Assembly (NCBI GenBank): GCA_019671005.1
Contig: CM033726.1
Span: forward strand, 23,559,657-23,623,656
Reading direction: 5' to 3'
Source: Hibiscus mutabilis
Taxonomy: Eukaryota; Streptophyta; Magnoliopsida; Malvales; Malvaceae
DNA length: 64,000 nucleotides
Shown: positions 55,555 to 64,000 of the stretch, in pieces
How the letters are laid out: the number at the start of each line of letters is the position of its first letter
Numbering within the stretch: position 1 is the stretch's first letter
Position numbers and translations under genes: made by a program
The notes under the pieces: generated by a model
Databases searched by the model: none
What the model saw: only the letters and a program-made list of their open reading frames with translations
Told to the model about the DNA's origin: nothing

Positions 55555-56393
55555 TACGCTTTGTCAAATATTCATGAGATGCTTGTTTATTGATTGTTTT
55601 GCTTGATGTATGACATGGTGCGTAGTATGGCCTTTTAGTTTTTTACAAAGGTTGTAAAGTTTTTAAATACGGGCTGCGTGTCATTTTATTCATTGTAATA
55701 TGGTCTGCGTGTCATTTTATTTATTGTAATACGGCCTGCGTGCCATTTGAATTTGGTAATCGAGACATAATTCTTTCCACCATGGTGATGGAGAAGCTAG
55801 ATGATGATCCAAAGCGATGAAGATATTAATCCAGGACGATGAAGTCATTTGCCGTTTAGGTTTATTTATTTTTAGGATAAGGCCATACTATGTCACGTTT
55901 ATTTATTTGCATATATGTGATGCCTTAGTAATTAAAATCAACAAGGACCCCTCACATAAAATTTACGTTTTACATATCATCCAACTTTAAACACTTGTCA
56001 AGACTTTTATCACCTTATTGTAGGTTCTACCAAAGTAGGAGTACATTAGGTTACATTAGTAAGACAAGACGAGTAATAGTGTTACTCATATGTTTAAAGT
56101 GGTTTAGCTTAATTAGGTTATCAAAACGATTTTGGACCTAATGGCATGAGATGAGATTTATGCATGTTGAGACATAAGATGTCAAAATCTCATAAATTTA
56201 TAAGAATTGCATAAGATGCAATTAGTAAGAGTTGCTTACCTAAATAACTTATTTTTAAGTGTTATGCTAAAGATGACTTAAAGATAGAGTGAAATATGGA
56301 TCTTAGCCCACTATATTAATTAGTTTTGAGGGTTGTTAATTCAGTGGAAATCTTAAATCAAAATATCTTATTAAACTTTACATTACATTGTAG
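55555..56393 (+). other. Copia B untranslated leader, second part
   Basis: Non-coding sequence continuing from 46900 after removal of gypsy 3 and one target duplication. It includes a 31-bp repeat in three copies (55669-55761, CTGCGTGTCATTTTATT core) and ends at the copia B gag ATG. No other gene is visible. Confidence 0.55.
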
Positions 56394-57287
56394 ATGACCA
56401 CCAATAATTCTACTTTAACACTACGATCGGTCCTTGAGAAGGAAAAACTTACTGGGACTAACTTCTTTGACTGGTATCAAAATTTGAGAATTGTTCTCAA
56501 ACAAGAAAGTAAGATTTATGTCTTAGATGAACCTTACCCTGAGGAACTAGACAAAGATGCATCTAAAGCTGATACAAAGGCTTATGAGAAGCATAAAAAT
56601 GATTCTCTTGATGTTGCATGCCTGATGCTAGCTATCATGAGTTTTGAACTTCAAAAGGATCTAGAAAATATGGAAGCTTATGATATGATTCATGAGCTTA
56701 AGGAAATGTTCCAACAACAAGCAAGGCAAGAAAGATATGAGACTACCAAGGCATTACATTATTGCAAAATGGGTGAAGGTGCCTCTGTCAGCACCCTTGT
56801 GCTAAAAATGAAAGGTCATATTGAGCACCATGAGAGAATTGGATTTCCATTGAGCCAAGAGTTGGCAACTGACTTGATCCTGAACTCATTACCTAAAAGT
56901 TATTGTCAATTCGTTATGAACTATAACATGAATAAGATGGATAAATCAATTTTTGAGCTGTATATGATTATTAAAACCGCTGAACAGAATATTAAATCCA
57001 AGCCTAGCCATGTTTTGATGGTTCAAAAGGGAAAGAATTTCAAGAAAAACGGAAAGGGAAAAGGAGCGGCTGGAAAGTCCTACGTTAAACCAAAACCCAA
57101 AGCTAATCCCAAAGTTAAGCCCCCTAAGGAGGGTGTTTGTTTCTTTTGCAATGAGTCTGGTCATTGGAAGAGAAACTGCAAGCTGTATCTAGAAGATCTA
57201 AAGAAAAAGAAGACACTAGTGAGACCAACTCTTCAAGTATTTATGTTATACATGTTAATTTTTCTCCTACAAGTTCTTGGGTATTAG
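56394..57287 (+). CDS. Copia B gag, open frame, 297 codons
   Basis: The frame begins MTTNNSTLTLRSVLEKEKLT and holds the copia gag region (LTGTNFFDWYQNLRIVLKQE, YEKHKNDSLDVACLMLA, TKALHYCKMGEGASVS, ELATDLILNSLPKSY), a Lys/Pro-rich linker (around residues 215-245) and a zinc knuckle CFFCNESGHWKRNC at residues 249-262, the standard CX2CX4HX4C. Gag builds the particle and binds the RNA. The frame runs on to a stop at 57287, past the point where the protease starts in another frame, so a frameshift separates gag from pol. Intact copies normally read gag-pol as one frame. Confidence 0.88.
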   Translation: MTTNNSTLTLRSVLEKEKLTGTNFFDWYQNLRIVLKQESKIYVLDEPYPEELDKDASKADTKAYEKHKNDSLDVACLMLAIMSFELQKDLENMEAYDMIHELKEMFQQQARQERYETTKALHYCKMGEGASVSTLVLKMKGHIEHHERIGFPLSQELATDLILNSLPKSYCQFVMNYNMNKMDKSIFELYMIIKTAEQNIKSKPSHVLMVQKGKNFKKNGKGKGAAGKSYVKPKPKANPKVKPPKEGVCFFCNESGHWKRNCKLYLEDLKKKKTLVRPTLQVFMLYMLIFLLQVLGY

Positions 57288-58561
57288 ATACCGGATGTGG
57301 ATATCACATTTGTAGGAATGTGTAGGAACTCAAAAGGAGTAGATAACTAAAAAGAGGTGAGGTGGACCTGGGAGTTGGAAATGGAGCAAGAGTTGCTACT
57401 TTAGCTGTAGGAAGTTATGAACTTACTTTTCCTAGTGGGCTTTCGTTAGTTTTGAACAATTGCTTTTATGTTCCTAGCATAAGTAGGAATATTATTTCAG
57501 TTTCTTGTTTGGATAATGATGGTTTTTCCTTTTATTATTAAGAATAATAATTGCTCCATTTATTATAAAGACATGTTTTATGCAAATGCTGATTTACAAT
57601 ACGGTCTTTATGTTTTGAAGCGTCAAAAATCCAACAACTCTTCGATATATAACATAAATAAAAGGCTTAAATCTAATGATTTAAATCCAACCTATCTCTG
57701 GCATTGTCGCCTTAGCTACCTAAATGAGAAACGCATTTCAAAACTTCATCAAGATGGAATTTTGAATTCTTTTGATTTTTAATAATATGATACTTACGAA
57801 TCTTGTTTACCAGGTAAGATGACAAAGAGTCCTTTTACTGGACATAGTGAAAAGGTAAATGAGGTTTTAGGCCTAATAGATATAGATGTATGTGGATCGT
57901 TAACTTAAATTGCTACAGGAGGTTACAAGTACTTCATCACGTTTATTGATGACTACAGTAGATATGGTTATATTTATTTGTTCAAACACAAATCGGAATC
58001 ATTTGAATTGTTCAAATCTTTTCAAAGTGAAGTACAAAATTAACTTGGCAAAACAATAAAAACTCTTTGATCTGATTGAGGAGGAGAATATTTGAGTCAA
58101 GAGTTTGATGATCATCTTAGAAATTGTGGAATAGTTTCACAATTAACTCCTCCTGGAGCACCACAATGGAATGGCGTTTCAGAAAAGGAGTAATCGTACT
58201 TTATTAGATATGGTTCGATTGATGATGAGTATGACAGATCTTTCACTTACCTTTTGGGGTTATGCACTTGAAATACCTGCTTTTACACTAAATCGAATTT
58301 CTTCCAAAGTAGTTGAAAATACACTATATGAGATATGGACTGCTAAGAAGTCCAGTCCGTCTTTTCTTAAAATTTGGGGCTGTGAGGCTTATGTGAGATG
58401 TTTAGTTTCGAATAAGCTTGAACCAAAATCTGACAAATATATTTTTGTAGGATATCCTAAGGGAACAAAAGGATACTACTTATATAATCCCACTAAAAAC
58501 AAAGTGTTTGTTGCTCGAAATGGCGTCTTCTTAGAAAAAGGAATTAATTTCTAAAGAAACC
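57270..58561 (+). pseudogene. Copia B pol: protease, GAG-pre-integrase, integrase, decayed
   Basis: Protease (SWVLDTGCGYHIC near 57276-57315) has its DTG active site but stops soon after; VPSISRNIISVSCLDNDG follows near 57470-57520. GAG-pre-integrase lies at 57516-57782 (LNPTYLWHCRLSYLNEKRIS). The integrase core starts near 57930 (FIDDYSRYGYIYLFKHK) and reaches the PQWNGVSE region with the catalytic Glu near 58165, where a shift occurs. The integrase C-terminus is open at 58171-58554 (RTLLDMVRLMMSM, FLKIWGCEAYV, FVGYPKGTKGYYLYNP). Reverse transcriptase should follow, but the sequence is cut at 58561 by a gypsy LTR. Confidence 0.85.
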
Positions 58562-61450
58562 TGTAATATCCCAAATTTTTGGTTAGTGACCAAAATGTAA
58601 ATTTTGAAAGTTTAGGGTTAAAGTATAAACTTTGGAAAAGTTTAGGGACCAAAGTGTAATTTTCAAAAGTTATGTATTTTAACCCCATAAATGAATAGTT
58701 TACCCCCAAGAATGATGTTTTTGTGTTACCCGAATTTTTCGTACGGAGTTTGTATTAATGGCTATAAAGCGATAAAGTTTAGAAAAATATTTGGATAATC
58801 GGATCAAATCGAATATCTAGGATATTTTGAAGGATGATAAGCCAAGGTTGATTATGTCATTTTACATGTCTAAGATATTTTCTTTGTGTTGGAAGAATAT
58901 GAACTCTTGGATTTAAGTTGATTTCCATGTTGAATATGAGTCGTTGGTGAAAATGGCAAGATCGTAATTTTTGAAAATCATAAGGGCAAAGTTGGTAAAC
59001 TACTAATTCAAGATTAAATTTAGGTCATTGATGAAGGATGATGATATGCGGAATATTATTGAAATATAGAATTTTCGAAATAGATTTGATAGCTCAGTAA
59101 AGATAAAATCGTAGTACAAGTATTTTGTGAATATCGAGAAATCAGATTGAATTGAAATTTCAGAGGCTATTCCATAATCCATGGAAAATCATAAAATGAT
59201 ATTTATGGAATGATGGCCGGTTGAGGAGGAACTAATTTAGTTAGATTTTAATGTAATGGCAATTTTGAAACAAACTAGTAAATAAAGTCTAAATAGAGGG
59301 CAAAATGGTCTTTTGGCAGGGATGGCAATTTTGAAATATTTGAAGTTACAAGGGCTATTTTTTGAAGAAGAAATTTGAAGTTTAAAACTTGGCCCTTGAT
59401 TGATGATAAAATCAATCTCAACCGTTGGATAAAAGGGTACTTTTGTAATTTCCCTATTTGAATGAATTTAAAATTCATTTAATAAATACAAGTGGCATAA
59501 TTGGAGGAATTCAAAGTTAAAAGGAAAAAAGATGAATCTTTCTCCATCATTTACATTTTGAAAATATTGGGGGGAAAAGGGAGAAAATTTCCAAGCTCGA
59601 TTTAAGCCCTAAAACTTGATTTTTAGGTAATCGTTCGAACTGCAAAGTTGTTCTATTCTTCGAGCTCTATCTTTTGATGTACTTAATTCTTGGAATACAT
59701 GCTTGATTGATGAGAATTTTTCATGAGAAGGAAATTAGGGTTTATGAACAAAATTGGGGCTTTTGAGATTTTATTATTCCATGGTTGAATTTAAGTTGGA
59801 ATCAAGCTTATATGATGTTAAAATCATGTTTTTGAGTTAGGATTTAAATCCTACATATTTTGGTTTGTATGGAGAAGATTAGGGTTTATGGATTTAAGTC
59901 TAACTTAGGGTTTGTGATGTTGGATTAATGATCTAGTAAGCTTGATTTGTTGTTTGGAAGCAAAACCCTAAGTTAAAACTTATAGGCACCAATTCGGCAG
60001 GCTTCAAAGTTAAGGGACCAAATCTGAATTTTATGAATTTGGAGTGTATTTATGTAATTAATGATGTTGGAGATGTGAAATTGGTGTTAGAATGCTAAAC
60101 CGATGTTGAATCGAATTAGTGACCATTTTGACAAATTGTCAAAATCAAGTGACCAAATAGGAAAGGAATTCTTGGATGGGGATTAAATCTGATTTCTTTA
60201 GATAAAATAATAGAATTAAGGTAGTAGTGTTGATTTGAGGACTAAATTTGCAAAGTTAAGAAGTTTGAACATTATCTTTGCATTTTAGTGACTATTTTGG
60301 GCAAAGAAAGAAAACTAGAGGGAATTGTTTTGAATAATTATTTGATGAAGAATATGATGAATTTGGTAGTTTGAAGCAAGTGATGGGACTAAATTGATAA
60401 GTAGAAAAATAAGAAGAAGTTGGTAGAAATTAGAAGTTTATTATGGAAAGTTATGAAGAAGATTGAATTTTGGTAGTGACTTTGAAAATTCACCATAAAT
60501 TCTAAAAAATGGTTAGATGATGAATTTTATACCGTTGTAATGATGTTTTCGTCTAGTTTCGTTTCCAACAAACGGAAACTGATTTCGAGTTTCGAGCTAA
60601 AAGATATGAATTTTTATTCGAATGAATGTCAGAAAATTTACAGAGCAGTTTCTGTCAAAACTGTGACGGGAGTTTGAAGAATTTTCATAATTTTTGTAGA
60701 TTTTATTAATTTATGTGGTTTATACCGTTATAACCGTTATCGAATCTAGTTTTTCCAGTATAAAGGAAATTAAAATACGGTATGTATTCTGATCGGTATA
60801 AGCAAATCGTTGAAGGTAGCGCAAGCTATCAGAAAATGGAATTTGAAACATTTGGTATTTAAATGTGAGTTAGCAAGCTCGGAAGAATTATTAGAAGTTC
60901 AAATTGGTCACTAGGGACCATAATGAGTTTGTGAACAATACAAGGAAGAAAGGAAAAATAATTAGAAATTTTATATTAGAATGATTGTATTAGACAGCGT
61001 GTTTAAGGTATTGCTAGATTTGAATCTAACAAATATTTTATCTTATTCATGTGATTAATGAACTCAAGGCCGAATCAAAGAAGGTTCGAGGTTCTATAAA
61101 GGAAAGGATCGAGTAGAATTTAGTGAGGCATGCTAATAAATGACCCAGGTGAGTGCATTCATGTATTTAAATGTATGTTTGTTGGCATACATTTTTATAG
61201 AGAGACTTGTGATAAGTCAACCTAAAAGGTAAATATTTTTATATAACATAATATGTTTTGCATGATACATTATTTTCCTGATTTAAAGATCATGGAATAT
61301 CTTTATGATTACAAATGGTTTATAGCATGGTATATATGACAAGCTACTTATATAGTTTTTAAATGGCATGCATAATGTGAATCATATAGAACATATTGGA
61401 CTATGAACTACTCTAATATGATATGTTTTGCACGATATAAATTGGATATG
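58562..61450 (+). mobile_element. Gypsy LTR (family related to gypsy 2), right end missing
   Basis: It begins TGTAATATCCC inside copia B, directly after AAACC, which should be one target duplication. The LTR contains a TATA box (61095-61101) and donor-like CAG|GTGAGTGCAT (GT at 61149), both in the same arrangement as the gypsy 2 LTR (TATA 37257, donor 37312). The CACTAAG...CACACGTAG block and the GTGTTACA end expected farther right are absent. Sequence after about 61450 instead matches gypsy internal DNA on the opposite strand, so the LTR is truncated by a rearrangement or later insertion. Confidence 0.72.
61095..61101 (+). promoter_or_regulatory. Candidate TATA box in the LTR at 58562
   Basis: TATAAAG in GAGGTTCTATAAAGGAAAGG, 54 bases upstream of the donor-like site, as in gypsy 2. 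Confidence 0.45.
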
Positions 61451-61479
61451 GGTTGCTTGACATTTTACAGGAATCCATT

Positions 61480-63440
61480 CTAAAGAAATTCTAAATTACT
61501 TCAAACCATTCATACTTGATTCTCCACATCCTGAACTGAATCGAATCAGATTCAATCACCTCTTAGTTCTCTTTTCATCATCCTCGGGAACATAAATAGT
61601 GCCTTGGTAACATGAACATCCTTTAGGCCTAACATCGAAATCTTTATATTTTTCTTTTTCACCTTTCTGAATCTTTCCAGGCATATCTTATCTTCTATCT
61701 ATAAATCTTTGACCCAATTTGTCATAGTAGACTCGAGCTGAGGCTGGGTAATCAATAGACTACTTTCATCCAAAGATAATTAAGCATTTAATGCTTATAA
61801 GGCAAATAGTGACTTTTGGCTAAATACATCAATTGTTGTTTTTGCCTTATTACATCACTACACATTCCAACCTATTATGGGACGTATTATTGAATAAGGT
61901 AGAATCCTTACTAGATTCATACTGCTCTAATACTAGTGCTACTATCAAATATTCCTTTATTGGTAATAATATAATCGTAATTTAACCTTAGAGGAACATT
62001 ACTGCTTCTTTAACTAACATCACTGAAGCTTCCTCAGGTGATATGCCAAATCATATAAAACCTCTATCTAATGACTCTTGCAACTATATGTTTAGCTTTC
62101 TCAATCTAGTAAGAGCCATTATGTAGAGTGTAATCAATATAGGTTCAATATTGGATTAAATCCAATTCTAAACTTAGCTTCCCGATTAAGTATCAAGCCT
62201 GACGGCTCCTCTTAAGCAACCCATTTAAAACTTTCAATCAAAAGGAATACTCTCCCAACTTACCCTTGATGCTCGGTATTCATAACATAAGTTAAATAAT
62301 CTTCACATTGGTAACAATTTCTAATAAAAACTCTGCATGCTCATGCATGCCAATTATTACAACACTCACATGATTGGTTTTGTGGTTTTCTTGAATCTCC
62401 AACATTAATTTTAAATGTCAGAGAGTTCCTAATTTTCCTTGTCTTGATCTCTTAGCAGAACTATGTAATAAATTCAACTTGCTATTTTTGCCGAAAATCC
62501 TCACCACTTTTTAGAAGTGGTGAAATGAATAATAATTCACTATTCTTCTTTACGAGCTATAACCTTTATTTAGATATTTTCTCATTCTGAACCCTTTCCA
62601 TTACATTCAGCATAATTTACTGCTTCATAGAATTTTGAAATACATAGGGCAGCCAGTACTTCTTTATACCTGACCTCTAGCCCTCTATGAACTGTCACAT
62701 CAGGCCCTCATTCTGTCTGTAGAAAGCAGTTTAGAAACAATTCAACTCAGTTTATTAAACTTGCACTCATACCTGTAAATGATCCAATTGCACTAATTAA
62801 GATGCAAGAAACTTCGTTGCATCTCTAGGATGATATTTGTTACGGAACACTCAAAGAAAGAACTTCTAGCTAACAGATTTTTGAGTATGTACTGTAACAT
62901 TACTTTATCAAATACGGGTCTAATCCTTTCAGATGAGATACTACTTTATATTTTTTAGTCTCCTCTGATCATCAATACAAAGTTCCTTCAACCTAACCTT
63001 TATATCCTTAAACCATAGATTAACAATCATAGGATCTCCATCAATGTCTCTCTGAAAATCTAGTGTGCTAGAACTCTCAATCCTTTTGCTATCGGTGCCT
63101 AAGCAGGCTGATTCATGGTCAAATCTAATGTCTAGAAGAAAAAATCTTAATCCAGAACATACATATCATGTTACCATGGTGCCTCTACACCATACTAAGC
63201 CGAGGGTAGAATATTATCATTAACCTTATCATTCTCGTGAATCTCTTATTGATTCACTCGCCGAAACACATGACCTGATTCTTTTACCCCCGACACATTG
63301 GAATTTAACATTATTATCATAATGAAGTAAGCAATTGCATTCATTCCAACAAGTAAAATCATCAGTAATTCTGACATCCTAGTGGCATGTATACACTTTT
63401 GACCTTTACCATACTTCGTTTAATTCCAGTATCGGCTAAA
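61480..63440 (-). pseudogene. Decayed gypsy internal region (minus strand)
   Basis: No open frame remains, but nucleotide and residue similarity to gypsy 1 is collinear. About 62815-62880 (TTTGTTACGGAACACTC then AAAGAAAGAACTTC) corresponds to the gag block at 9845-9880. 62035-62130 corresponds to the RT tract at 8430-8525. 61700-61860 corresponds to the RNase H/integrase junction at 7200-7350. Gaps between the blocks indicate several deletions. The 61450-61700 stretch is only loosely assigned. The element reads leftward from the LTR at 63464. Confidence 0.65.
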
Positions 63441-63446
63441 CCTATA

Positions 63447-63458
63447 GCTCTGATACCA
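63447..63458 (-). promoter_or_regulatory. Primer binding site of the right-edge gypsy
   Basis: Minus strand TGGTATCAGAGC, a perfect iMet-type site, five bases from the LTR edge. Confidence 0.88.
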
Positions 63459-63463
63459 ATAAA

Positions 63464-64000
63464 TATAACACCCCTTTCCCGTATCCGTACAACAGGTACA
63501 ATTCAGAAATGTTACGACTTCTTTAATCCAAAATATAGGGTAATTTAAAATTTTCAGAAAACTTCCCGATGGTCACCCATCCTAAAATTTCTCTAGCCCA
63601 AGCATGCGTAAGTTTATTTAAAATTGACTTAAATTATTTGTTTGAGTTCTAATCATAAATCAATTATCTTAGCATGCAAACTATCACTTAAGGTTATTCT
63701 TAACCTTGCAACTTTCCAGAAACGCCAATTATCTTGAAACCATAACGAACTTTAAAGACCAATCACACTCAAATAGGTTTAGCAAGTATACATGCCACTA
63801 TAAAAATCAAACCTTAATTAGGTTGTCATTACTGTGATTACTTGTTGAGCTTTCACATATTGATTCAATGCTCTTCTCACTCTCAACTTGATTTACCTAC
63901 GTGTGTACAATCAAACACACGCTAAGTACGAACTTAGTGAGGCATAAGATGAGAACATATATAAAATACTTTGTAATGCATGATACTTTCAAAAGCATGA
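63464..64000 (-). repeat. 5' LTR of right-edge gypsy, partial (runs off the window)
   Basis: Plus reading starts TATAACACCCC, a one-base variant of the TGTAACACCCC edge. On the minus strand it contains the conserved CACTAAGTTCGTACTTAG and CGTGTGT...ACACACGTAG block (63943-63897). The remainder of the LTR lies outside. Confidence 0.78.

Overview
This is a 64-kb stretch of AT-rich plant nuclear DNA, dominated by nested LTR retrotransposons, with one apparent host gene. The repeated LTR termini of the TGTAACACCCC...GTGTTACA type, the initiator-Met-tRNA primer sites (TGGTATCAGAGC) and the chromovirus proteins resemble repeats I associate with cotton (Gossypium, Malvaceae). The species is an inference; 'dicot plant' is secure.

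Layout. 1-1732: end of a gypsy-type LTR inserted into a decayed minus-strand Ty1/copia element (copia A, 1733-2962 and 13299-13626). 2968-13293: a complete minus-strand Ty3/gypsy chromovirus (gypsy 1) inside the copia A gag gene, flanked by a perfect AGAAG target duplication. 14215-15608: a 1.4-kb foldback element with tRNA-like Pol III boxes in both arms. 15822-19572: the host gene, five exons, 782 codons, function unknown. 19972-21280: a second foldback element. 21945-25747: a probable solo LTR (TACAT duplication) between two small MITE-like elements with telomere-like interiors. 26334-30463: decayed repeats, a possible CACTA-like element and AT-rich DNA. 30480-34059: a second LTR of the family seen at 1-1732. 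34060-36130: unassigned DNA with a 57-bp tandem repeat. 36131-40174: gypsy 2, a complete 5' LTR with a decayed body, followed by a 340-bp tandem duplication. 41181-45430: Athila-like remnant. 46418-58561: copia B, split by gypsy 3 (46901-55554) and cut at its right end by another gypsy LTR (58562-about 61450). 61450-64000: decayed minus-strand gypsy with its 5' LTR running off the window.

No element looks able to move by itself: the pol genes carry stops, frameshifts and deletions. Gypsy 3 keeps near-identical LTRs and an open gag but has lost protease and the reverse transcriptase active site, so it resembles a non-autonomous derivative.

The most unusual signal lies inside the LTRs. Several gypsy LTR families share one architecture: a near-consensus 5' splice site (AAG|GTGAGTGCAT), then an array of hairpins with variable stems and constant loops (one array uses C(UNCG)G tetraloops), then in three of the families a conserved CACTAAG...CACACGTAG block that reads as a branch point plus 3' splice site or as two adjacent hairpins. 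A structured intron inside the LTR leader is a testable hypothesis. It is inferred from sequence only.
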